Shown here piece after piece: positions 16,851 through 24,249 of a stretch of 64,000 nucleotides of DNA. Each line of letters begins with the position of its first letter. The first letter of the stretch is position 1. The translations under genes and the position numbers were made by a program. The stretch lies in the NCBI GenBank assembly GCA_910589075.1, contig CAJUSK010000009.1, positions 6,440 to 70,439 of the forward strand, in the 5' to 3' direction. Origin of the DNA: an uncultured Lachnospiraceae bacterium (GTDB taxonomy: Bacteria > Bacillota > Clostridia > Lachnospirales > Lachnospiraceae). The notes below the pieces were generated by a model. The model was given only the letters and a program-made list of their open reading frames with translations, searched no databases and was not told the DNA's origin.

Positions 16851-16869
16851 ATTTTGTCAGCATAAAAAA

Positions 16870-16903
16870 CTCTGCCATTATGCAACCTATGTATGATGCA
16901 GAG
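16870..16903 (+). other. Inverted repeat after the dehydrogenase gene
   Basis: CTCTGC at 16870-16875 pairs with GCAGAG at 16898-16903 around a 22-base loop that includes TATGCAAC. It lies 20 bases after the dehydrogenase stop, and no T-run follows. It could be a weak terminator or an RNA-stabilising end. Confidence 0.35.
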
Positions 16904-16960
16904 AAACCAAAAAGAGACAGTGCCAAACTGTCAGACCGGTTCAGAATCATTAACAGCGGG

Positions 16961-17002
16961 AATATACTCGGCTATGGTTTACTTGCCATAGTTGAGTATA
17001 TT
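16961..17002. other. Long hairpin just before the second sigma-54 regulator
   Basis: AATATACTC (16961-16969) and GAGTATATT (16994-17002) pair perfectly. CTATGG (16972-16977) and CCATAG (16986-16991) pair inside. The two intervening GG/TT steps can form G-U pairs in RNA, giving a nearly continuous 17-pair stem with an eight-base loop. No T-run of terminator length follows. The hairpin ends 43 bases before the regulator start at 17046 and may be an operator, an attenuator or a weak terminator. Confidence 0.55.
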
Positions 17003-17045
17003 TCTCTATAATCAGCATTTCGCTGACATAAAAAGGCTGGTGCAT

Positions 17046-18926
17046 ATGGTCAGGATCAGAGTATTTATACCGCATTTGGAATTAAAGGAGATATTTGAGG
17101 ACGTTGTGGCAGGTCTGCCCCAATATGACAATGTACAGATTGAGACGGTCTATATCTTCGGTACACCGGATGTACTTTTCAAGGAATGCGATGCGGAGAT
17201 ACTGGTGGCGAGAGGGATGACCCATGATGTCCTGCGGGAGCGGTTTCCGCAGAAGCATGTGGTCCAGATACAGTTTAACAGTTTTGATATCTTTGAAGCG
17301 TTGGTAGCATGCAGAGAATTAGGCGCTAAAAAGATTGCGCTTTTTCTGCACAATGTGGAAATACGGTGTCTGGAAAATCTGGAAGAACTGTGTGGCGCAA
17401 CGCTGTGTATGTATGATGCCCCGGACGAGAAATCTGTGGAAGAGGCGGTTTCCCAGGCAGTGGAGAACGGAGCGGATACCTTTGTGGGAGCCGGAACTAT
17501 GTGCGGCATCTGTGACCGCAAAGGTTTGCGCAGGGTGCATATTTATACCAAACATGACGCGGTGGAGGCTGCCATGCAGGAGGCACTCAATGCCGCCAGA
17601 ACCATCAATCTGGAACGTACCCGTTCAGACATTATAAACATTATGCTGAACCACAACGAGGACGGTATCATTGCCATCGACGAAAAGGCACAGATACTCG
17701 CCATCAATAATCAGGCCTATCGTATCTTTCAGCTCTCCACAGTGAGAAAACTGATCGGCCTGCCTGCATCGGAGCTGATTGCGTCTGATGAATGGAGGCA
17801 GTTGGCAGAAGGGGGCGCCTGGCGGGAACAGATTCTGAGCTTTCATGATCAGAAATACTATGTGCAATATAAACCGTTAAACGAGGTGGAAGCGGGGGCG
17901 GGAGCCCTGATCTTTATTAAAAATGTTGACCGTATCATGGAAGAAGAGAGCCGGATACGCCGTGATCTGGTTGAAAAAGGACTCACTGCGAAATATTCCT
18001 TTCGGGATATTCTGGGGCACAGCGCTGCTATCCGTGACAATATACGCATGGCAGAAAGATATAGCAAAGTCAATTCCAACGTATTGATTATCGGTGAAAC
18101 CGGTACTGGCAAAGAATTGTTTGCCCACAGTATCCATCAAATGAGCAAACGGAGCCGTCAGCCTTTTGTGGCTCTGAACTGTGCGGCCCTTCCGGAAAGC
18201 CTGTTGGAAAGCGAACTTTTCGGTTATGAGGCAGGCGCCTTTTCCGGAGCGGTAAAAGGCGGGAAAATGGGCCTCTTTGAACTGGCACATAAAGGGACGA
18301 TATTTCTGGATGAGATTGGCGAGATACCAATTGCGCTGCAGGCCAAACTGCTGCGCGTATTGCAGGAAAAAGAAATACGCAGAATCGGCAGCACCAGTGT
18401 ACATCCAATAGACGTCAGGGTAATTTCGGCCACCAACATCAATATTGAAGAGAAAATAAGAGAAGGACAGTTCCGTTCGGATCTGTATTATCGTCTGAAT
18501 CTGCTGGATATTTATATCCCGCCGCTGCGGGAACGGAAAGAAGATATACAGGAGCTGGTAGACGCTTACCTTGCCAGATTTGCCTGTGAGATGGAGAAAA
18601 GCATTCCCGCAGTGACGCCCAGTGCTGCCAGAATTTTGCAGGAGCACAGCTGGCACGGAAATGTGCGGGAACTCCGCAATATCTGTGAGCGGTTGATTGT
18701 ATTGAATGATACCAATACCATCAGCGAAGAACTGTTGGGGCAACTGAAAATATTCCAAAGCAAGGTGATCCTATCGGGCAGCAACGGAATCGGGGAAGGC
18801 GATGATTCCGTATATGAGCGCCTGAAACCAAAGAAAAAGAAAAAAGACCTGGCAGAGGAATTGGGAGTCAGCAGAACCACTTTGTGGAGGATGGCAAAAC
18901 GCCAGAAGGAAATAGAAGGGAAATAA
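17046..18926 (+). CDS. Sigma-54-dependent transcriptional activator (PrpR_N-PAS-AAA+-HTH)
   Basis: 626 residues with four domains in order. A PrpR_N-like sensor spans about 1-180, with LVARGMTHDVLRERF near residue 55. A PAS domain lies at about 200-310 (DGIIAIDEKAQILAINNQA). The sigma-54 AAA+ domain follows, with Walker A GETGTGKE near residue 350, Walker B IFLDEIGEIP and R-fingers further on. The C-terminal HTH is DLAEELGVSRTTLWRMAKRQ after a poly-Lys stretch. The sigma-54 contact loop reads GAFSGA (near residue 396) instead of GAFTGA. ATG 17046 is chosen, because the earlier in-frame start lies within the long hairpin. It probably activates the second sigma-54 promoter at 5467, and is followed by glycerate kinase and rpoN. 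Confidence 0.93.
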   Translation: MVRIRVFIPHLELKEIFEDVVAGLPQYDNVQIETVYIFGTPDVLFKECDAEILVARGMTHDVLRERFPQKHVVQIQFNSFDIFEALVACRELGAKKIALFLHNVEIRCLENLEELCGATLCMYDAPDEKSVEEAVSQAVENGADTFVGAGTMCGICDRKGLRRVHIYTKHDAVEAAMQEALNAARTINLERTRSDIINIMLNHNEDGIIAIDEKAQILAINNQAYRIFQLSTVRKLIGLPASELIASDEWRQLAEGGAWREQILSFHDQKYYVQYKPLNEVEAGAGALIFIKNVDRIMEEESRIRRDLVEKGLTAKYSFRDILGHSAAIRDNIRMAERYSKVNSNVLIIGETGTGKELFAHSIHQMSKRSRQPFVALNCAALPESLLESELFGYEAGAFSGAVKGGKMGLFELAHKGTIFLDEIGEIPIALQAKLLRVLQEKEIRRIGSTSVHPIDVRVISATNINIEEKIREGQFRSDLYYRLNLLDIYIPPLRERKEDIQELVDAYLARFACEMEKSIPAVTPSAARILQEHSWHGNVRELRNICERLIVLNDTNTISEELLGQLKIFQSKVILSGSNGIGEGDDSVYERLKPKKKKKDLAEELGVSRTTLWRMAKRQKEIEGK

Positions 18927-18934
18927 AGGCGGCT

Positions 18935-18971
18935 GTATGCAACATCGCAAGTCTGCTGTCCGTTGCATACA
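18935..18971. repeat. Inverted repeat TGTATGCAAC / GTTGCATACA
   Basis: TGTATGCAAC (18935-18944) and GTTGCATACA (18962-18971) form a perfect ten-base inverted repeat with a 17-base loop, nine bases after the regulator stop. TGCAAC/GTTGCA recalls the TGCAAT/ATTGCA sites upstream of the TTT operon. No T-run follows and no sigma-54 core is seen before the glycerate kinase. It may be a binding site or an mRNA end. Confidence 0.45.
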
Positions 18972-19060
18972 ACAGGGCGTTTGTCTGATACGGCGGATTG
19001 CGGAACAGCATGGGGAGCAGTGGATAGAGGGAATTTTGGGAAAAGGACAGGGTGGGATAT

Positions 19061-20197
19061 ATGAAAATCGTGATAGCAATTGATTCGTTAAAAGGAAGCC
19101 TTACCTCTATGGAAGCGGGAGGGGCAATCCGGGAAGGGATTTTACATGTGCTTCCGGATTCGGAAGTGATTGTAAAGCCTTTGGCCGATGGCGGCGAGGG
19201 TACGACACAGGCCCTTGTGGAAGGGCTGGGGGGCGAGATGGTGCGGGTGAATGTCCATGGCCCGCTGGAAACATCCGTCAACGCCGAATACGGGCTGTTG
19301 TCCGGAAGCAATACCGCCATTATGGAAATGGCAGCCGCAGCGGGGATCATTCTGGCAGGAAAGGAAAAACGCCCCCTGGATGCCACAACCTATGGCGTGG
19401 GGGAGATGATAAAAGATGCAGTGAAGCGCGGGTGCAGAAATTTTATCATCGGTATCGGAGGCAGCGCAACCAATGACGGCGGCATTGGTATGCTGACCGC
19501 GCTGGGGTATGAATTTTTGGACAGGCAAGGAAATCAGGCGGGTATCAGTGCTTCCGCGCTGGGAGAGATATGCAGTGTGAGAGCGGACCATGTACTTCCC
19601 GAACTGGCAGAATGTCAATTTCAAATCGCCTGTGATGTGACAAATCCTCTGTGCGGGCCGGAGGGCGCCACTTATATTTACGGACCCCAGAAAGGTGTGA
19701 CAGAGGAGATGCGGGGGCGGCTGGATGCGGCTATGGCCTCTTTTGCAAGAGTGACCGCGGATTTCACCGGGACAGACCATAAAGACAGCAAAGGAGCCGG
19801 AGCGGCCGGCGGGCTTGGATTTGCGTTTTTGAGTTATCTCCACGGGGATCTGCAGCCAGGGATTGAGCTCGTTCTGAACGCGGTGGATATGGACAGCGCT
19901 ATGGAAGGAGCAGATCTGGTATTTACCGGGGAAGGCCGCCTGGACGGTCAGACAGCTATGGGCAAGGCGCCGGTAGGGATTGCTGCACTGGCAAAAAAGC
20001 ATGGCGCCAGAGTGGTGGCGCTGGCAGGTGCAGTCATCAAAGGGGCTGAAACATGTAATGAAAATGGCATTGATGCTTTTTTCCCGATTCTCCGCAGAAT
20101 CATGACTTTGGACGAAGCGATGGAGCCGGAGCAGGCAAAAGAAAATATGATAAGGACCACAGAGCAGATTATGCGCCTGATTGCAGCTTTCAGGTGA
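19061..20197 (+). CDS. Glycerate kinase (GarK/GlxK family)
   Basis: 378 residues. It phosphorylates D-glycerate with ATP, to 2-phosphoglycerate in the family members of this type, feeding lower glycolysis. Family signatures are present: MKIVIAIDSLKGSL at the N-terminus, PLADGGEGT near residue 44, GIGGSATNDGGIGML near residue 130 and GEGRLDGQTAMGK near residue 290. I start at ATG 19061, with GGGTGGG close upstream, not at the in-frame GTG 19052. It follows the regulator by 134 bases and precedes rpoN by 98 bases. With the hydroxyacid dehydrogenase upstream it suggests that the catabolic block ends at glycerate. Confidence 0.93.
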   Translation: MKIVIAIDSLKGSLTSMEAGGAIREGILHVLPDSEVIVKPLADGGEGTTQALVEGLGGEMVRVNVHGPLETSVNAEYGLLSGSNTAIMEMAAAAGIILAGKEKRPLDATTYGVGEMIKDAVKRGCRNFIIGIGGSATNDGGIGMLTALGYEFLDRQGNQAGISASALGEICSVRADHVLPELAECQFQIACDVTNPLCGPEGATYIYGPQKGVTEEMRGRLDAAMASFARVTADFTGTDHKDSKGAGAAGGLGFAFLSYLHGDLQPGIELVLNAVDMDSAMEGADLVFTGEGRLDGQTAMGKAPVGIAALAKKHGARVVALAGAVIKGAETCNENGIDAFFPILRRIMTLDEAMEPEQAKENMIRTTEQIMRLIAAFR

Positions 20198-20295
20198 GAA
20201 GCGGCGCCAGAACATGCGTACGAGACGGGTATGAGGTGACTGCACATTTCTGACAGGGGGTTTGTGGGCTTTTACAGGAAAGAACAGGGTGGACA

Positions 20296-21639
20296 ATGGA
20301 ACTGGGATATGGAGTATTACTGGAGCAGAAGCAGCAGCTTTCCCAAAGCCAGATTCAGTCATTGGAGATTCTGGCGATGGATGGCGTGGAACTGAATCAG
20401 TTTCTGCAAAATGAATATCTGGAAAACCCGTTGCTGGACTGCAGCGGTACACATGGTATGGGTCATGAACAGGAAGAGATCAATAAAACATATGAACATA
20501 CAGTGACCTATGAGCGGAATTATGAAGAGATGGTAGATGAGGAAGACCGGCGCAGGAAGGACATTCCCATGCAGGATCAGGATCAGATCCGCAACTTTTT
20601 ACTCTATCAACTGCCGAGAGAGCAGTTTTCTGCGGAGCAATGGGCACTTCTGGAATTTATGGTTGACTGCCTGGATGATACGGGGTTTTTTACGACCCCT
20701 CTGGCGGAAGTGGCAGAAAAGACCGGTATGTCTGCAGAAGAAGTCAGACTTGCCCTTGCACGCCTGCAGGAACTGGAACCCTATGGCATCTTTTCGTCTG
20801 ATCTGCGGCAGTGCCTGTTAAAACAACTGGAAAAAAAGGAACTGCAGGAGACTGTTCTGTGGAAAGTAATCGAGCGGCATCTGCAGGATGTAGCGGATGG
20901 CAGGATCAGCAATATTTCCAGAAACCTGAAAATTTCCACAGTAGAAGTCCGTAAATGTATTGAACAGATTGCCAAACTCAATCCCCGTCCCATGAGTGAA
21001 TTTACCCAGGGAAAAGCGGATTATATAGTTCCGGATATTATTTTTCGTCAGGAGCGGGGCAAGTGGGAAGCCGAACTCAACGATGACTGGATAGAGGATT
21101 ATCACATCAACGAATACTACTTGCGGATGATGAAGGAGTCCGACGACCGGGAATTAACAGAATATTTCCGTATGAAACTGGAACGGGTGCGCTTTGTGAT
21201 GAACAGCATAGCCCAAAGACGCCAGACCATGCTGAATATTTCCAGAGCTGTAATGAAGCGGCAGCAGGCTTATATGGAAGGAAAGACCTGGCTGCAACCC
21301 ATGACCATGACAGATGTGGCCGGTGAGATCGGCATCCATACGTCAACTGTCAGCCGTGCCATCAAAGGGAAATATATTCAATACCCCAGAGGAACAATGG
21401 CTATGAAAGAACTCTTCACAAATTCCGTGTCTTCTTCCGGCGGCAAAAAAAATGTGGGAGCCATGCAGGTGAAAGAGACAATTCGAGGGCTGATTGCCGG
21501 TGAAGATAAGCAAAAGCCCTATAGTGATCAGGAGATTGTGAATATCCTCAAAGAAAAACAGATTGATATTTCCCGACGCGCTGTGGCAAAATACAGAGAA
21601 GAGCTTGGAATTAAGGGGAGCTTTGCACGGAGGGTGTGA
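20296..21639 (+). CDS. rpoN: RNA polymerase sigma-54 factor
   Basis: 447 residues, typical RpoN length for Clostridia. The Gln-rich region I is present (QKQQLSQSQIQSLEILAMD), followed by an acidic region II, the core-binding region, an HTH with TSTVSRAIKGKYIQYPRG near residue 350 and the C-terminal RpoN box SRRAVAKYREELG. It directs RNA polymerase to -24/-12 promoters and depends on AAA+ activators. Two such promoters and two such activators are in this window, so the locus carries its own sigma factor. ATG 20296 follows an AGGGTGG sequence. A strong terminator follows. Confidence 0.96.
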   Translation: MELGYGVLLEQKQQLSQSQIQSLEILAMDGVELNQFLQNEYLENPLLDCSGTHGMGHEQEEINKTYEHTVTYERNYEEMVDEEDRRRKDIPMQDQDQIRNFLLYQLPREQFSAEQWALLEFMVDCLDDTGFFTTPLAEVAEKTGMSAEEVRLALARLQELEPYGIFSSDLRQCLLKQLEKKELQETVLWKVIERHLQDVADGRISNISRNLKISTVEVRKCIEQIAKLNPRPMSEFTQGKADYIVPDIIFRQERGKWEAELNDDWIEDYHINEYYLRMMKESDDRELTEYFRMKLERVRFVMNSIAQRRQTMLNISRAVMKRQQAYMEGKTWLQPMTMTDVAGEIGIHTSTVSRAIKGKYIQYPRGTMAMKELFTNSVSSSGGKKNVGAMQVKETIRGLIAGEDKQKPYSDQEIVNILKEKQIDISRRAVAKYREELGIKGSFARRV

Positions 21640-21649
21640 GACGCTGTTA

Positions 21650-21682
21650 AGCGGCTGCCGGGAGGCAGCCGCTTTGCTGTTT
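21650..21682 (+). terminator. Rho-independent terminator after rpoN
   Basis: AGCGGCTGCC (21650-21659), loop GGGA, GGCAGCCGCT (21664-21673), then TTGCTGTTT. A perfect ten-base GC-rich stem 10 bases after the rpoN stop. It ends the sigma-54 block. Confidence 0.85.
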
Positions 21683-21724
21683 ATGACGTATTAAAAACTT
21701 ATACATCGGGGAAATGTTCTGTGT

Positions 21725-22531
21725 TTATTCCGACAGAGAGATGACTTCCAAATCGTCGGGAATGTACAGTTTGCCATGAAAATAGGGACTGCCTTCCTCC
21801 GTATATAATTGTTTCCTGTTTTTCAAATTTGTGTCTTCTGTATGATATAGAATCAGATTTTGAACACCCAGTTCCTCCGCTGTTTGACAGGCATCTTTTA
21901 CGGTAGAATGATGCTTTTCATAGGGAGAAAATATATCTGCCTGCGCATACAGACAAAAGGCTTCATGTAACAGCCATGTGCTGTTTTCTGCATACTGTTT
22001 TTCGCATGGATTGAAAGGCTCGTCACCACAACAGGTAAGTTTTTTATGATTGTCCAGCTCCATGGTGAATCCGAACTGTTTTTCCTTTGTGGACTGTATA
22101 TCAAAAAAGGTTACATTTCTGTCCAGAATACGGCGTGTTTCATGGTTCTGAACCGTATGAAAATGAATATACTGATGAATATATTTTAACTGTTTCTTTA
22201 ACAGTAATTTTTCTAACAGATCCTGGACTAAAGTAATGACTTGTTCATGACCATACACATGAATTTCTTCTGAAAAATTGCCTTTGGCCATTTGCTGGCT
22301 GAGTGTTCGGATGATCCAGATGATTCCCATTAAATGATCTACATGTTTGTGCGTAATAAAGATTTCATGCATATCCGTACAGTGGAAACCGGCATATTTG
22401 ATCTGGCGTAAAATGGTATTTCCGCCGCCTCCGTCAACCAGAAAATTCCTGTTATGATCGCTGATAATAAAGCAAGTATTATAACATTCTGTTACCATCG
22501 CATGCCCGGTTCCCAACATAGTAATTTTCAT
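21725..22531 (-). CDS. MBL-fold metallo-hydrolase (RNase Z-like)
   Basis: 268 residues. The metallo-beta-lactamase motif HxHxDH is present as THKHVDHLMG near residue 60, with a preceding FLVDGGGGN strand. A late His in LLHEAF and one in LILYHTE fit the remaining metal ligands. The overall pattern (MKITMLGTGHAM start, GTG motif) is of the RNase Z/ arylsulfatase-like branch, but typical RNase Z exosite features are not evident, so the substrate is left open. I start at ATG 22531-22529, which has GGAAAGGG upstream. A longer frame to 22597 adds an unsupported extension. It converges on rpoN and has its own promoter. Confidence 0.85.
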   Translation of the reverse strand: MKITMLGTGHAMVTECYNTCFIISDHNRNFLVDGGGGNTILRQIKYAGFHCTDMHEIFITHKHVDHLMGIIWIIRTLSQQMAKGNFSEEIHVYGHEQVITLVQDLLEKLLLKKQLKYIHQYIHFHTVQNHETRRILDRNVTFFDIQSTKEKQFGFTMELDNHKKLTCCGDEPFNPCEKQYAENSTWLLHEAFCLYAQADIFSPYEKHHSTVKDACQTAEELGVQNLILYHTEDTNLKNRKQLYTEEGSPYFHGKLYIPDDLEVISLSE

Positions 22532-22587
22532 TGTTTTTTTCCCTTTCCATACCTGTTTTTTTCTGAAAAAAATTAACTCTTTTATAG

Positions 22588-22616
22588 ATTTTATCATAAG
22601 AACAGAGTGTTGACAA
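22588..22616 (-). promoter_or_regulatory. Sigma-70-type promoter of the MBL-fold gene
   Basis: On the minus strand TTGTCA (22616-22611), 17-base spacer, TAAAAT (22593-22588), about 55 bases upstream of the start codon. Confidence 0.65.
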
Positions 22617-22775
22617 TGGTTTTAAAATAAAGAAAGAGAAGTTTAAATATTAAAAAAAATGTGACCTGTGAAACTCCATTTTTTGTCGTTGACACCGTAA
22701 AAAACTGCCAGATATATAGAACAATATAGGAATAACAGATGAAAATTTTTTAAGGATATTTTTTATAAAAAAACA

Positions 22776-22804
22776 TTGACTTTATTGTCTTACAAGTGTA
22801 ATAT
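22776..22804 (+). promoter_or_regulatory. Sigma-70 promoter with TTACA-N2-TGTAA operator
   Basis: TTGACT (22776-22781), 17-base spacer, TAATAT (22799-22804) is a near-consensus promoter for the exported-protein genes at 22894 and 24216. The dyad TTACAAGTGTAA at 22790-22801 covers the end of the spacer and the start of the -10 box, an ideal position for repression. TTACA-N2-TGTAA is the general form of BlaI/MecI-type operators. No blaI-like gene is in the window, so the repressor family is inference. Confidence 0.7.
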
Positions 22805-22816
22805 TATTGTATTCCA

Positions 22817-22873
22817 CCGCAGGCAAATATTATCCTGCGGGTATCTTTTCACTCATAATCCTACAAATGTAAG
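22817..22873 (+). promoter_or_regulatory. Leader hairpin and second TACA-N2-TGTA operator
   Basis: Downstream of the promoter, CCGCAGG (22817-22823) pairs with CCTGCGG (22834-22840) and is followed by TATCTTTTC, an attenuator-like arrangement. The dyad TACAAATGTA at 22862-22871 is a second copy of the operator half-sites in the promoter, about 72 bases further down. Two spaced dyads fit cooperative binding of a dimeric repressor. The rest of the 22532-22893 gap is AT-rich with no gene. Confidence 0.5.
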
Positions 22874-22893
22874 ATGTTGGAGGGCAGGTTACA

Positions 22894-24249
22894 TTGATAC
22901 AGAAAAATAATTTAAATTTGTTTTTAAAAAGGGAAAATCAAAACAAAAATACGCAAAAACGAAAAGAACGGATGGCGCTGAATCCTCTATACATATTCTT
23001 CTCATTTATTTTTATTACAGTAGCTGTTTTGACCGGATGCGGCGGCAATACACAAACGCTTCCGGATCTAATTGTCAGACACTGCAAAGATATGAATTTT
23101 ACAAAATTACCCCTGGGTGGACAGAAATCCGATGAGGAAGCTATGGTAGAAGTTTTGTCAGGCGTATACAGCAAAGCACTGAAGGCCAATGCGGCAGACA
23201 GTCCGGAATTACTTGAATATGTGATAGACAGCCTTGGCAGCAGGGGATATGTGGCAGTTGACTGGGAGAATCAGGTCAACATGGAGAATGGGGAGCTGGC
23301 ATTGGCGTTTTGTACAGCGGTGGAGCAGCGACGGGATGCGGAACTGACCATTCTGTCAGTTGCATATAACGGTGAATTTCGAACATATGATATAAAATCC
23401 AGACAGGGACATGTGGAAGTCGTTAGAACGTATTACCGGTTTGATAAAAACGGAGCCCTGCAATATGACAATCAAGTGCGTTATTTTCCCGGTGTATGGG
23501 AATATACAGAGGAAGGCTATCTGATCTTTGAGGGCAGCTATTATACGGATGAGAATTACATACTGACATACAGTGATACCCTGGAGCATGTTGCATTGAG
23601 AATATTACCGCTGGATAAAACATGCAGAGAATTGAACCGGAAATATATTCTTCCCATAGGTTACAGTAAGAATAATCTGTTGCTGACTGACTGGAGCGAG
23701 CAGGATTTTGGCGAATTGGACTTTTATGATCTGTTTGAACGCTTTTTTACCATGCTGTATGGATATCCCTCACCCTGTATACCGGATGATGATGTGAATA
23801 CCGGCGTTATTTACCAAATACCGGCGTCTGTATTTGAGTATGTTACAGGTGCTTATCTAAAGGCTGACAGGCGGATACTTGTCGCAAAGGGAATCCTGCT
23901 TTCGGAGGATGGGATGTATCTGTATAAACCCAGAGGTTTTTACGAAGGGGAATATCCGGATATTCCTTATCCCGAAGTGACAGAGTATACGGAGAACCAG
24001 GACGGAACAATTACGCTTACTGTAAATGCCGTTTACCCGGAAGAAAATACGTCCAGAGCATTTTCACACCGCACGGTGATTCGCCCTCTTTCCGAAGAAG
24101 ATTTCCAATATGTATCCAATGAGATGATACCTCCGGAAAAAGCGTATGACCACTGGTGGCACAGTAACAGGCTGACAGAAGAAGCATGGCAGGATCTTTA
24201 TGGAGGAAATATTTTATGGAAACAATACAATATGTTAAACGATTATTAA
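22894..24249 (+). CDS. Predicted exported lipoprotein of unknown function
   Basis: 451 residues from TTG 22894, which has GGAGGG at 22879-22884. ATG 22972 would give a more usual lipoprotein signal but has a poor ribosome site. A hydrophobic segment ends in VLTGCGG, a lipobox, so the protein is probably lipid-anchored outside the cell. The mature part is acidic and aromatic-rich with no domain I recognise. It is a paralogue of the next gene: both have a GSRGYVAV / GSAGYVSV segment followed by VNMEN, and a C-terminal DGTITLTVNAVYP / DGTITLYVDGVWP segment ending in YVSN / YLSN. The gene overlaps the next by 34 bases. Function unknown. Confidence 0.8.
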   Translation: MIQKNNLNLFLKRENQNKNTQKRKERMALNPLYIFFSFIFITVAVLTGCGGNTQTLPDLIVRHCKDMNFTKLPLGGQKSDEEAMVEVLSGVYSKALKANAADSPELLEYVIDSLGSRGYVAVDWENQVNMENGELALAFCTAVEQRRDAELTILSVAYNGEFRTYDIKSRQGHVEVVRTYYRFDKNGALQYDNQVRYFPGVWEYTEEGYLIFEGSYYTDENYILTYSDTLEHVALRILPLDKTCRELNRKYILPIGYSKNNLLLTDWSEQDFGELDFYDLFERFFTMLYGYPSPCIPDDDVNTGVIYQIPASVFEYVTGAYLKADRRILVAKGILLSEDGMYLYKPRGFYEGEYPDIPYPEVTEYTENQDGTITLTVNAVYPEENTSRAFSHRTVIRPLSEEDFQYVSNEMIPPEKAYDHWWHSNRLTEEAWQDLYGGNILWKQYNMLNDY

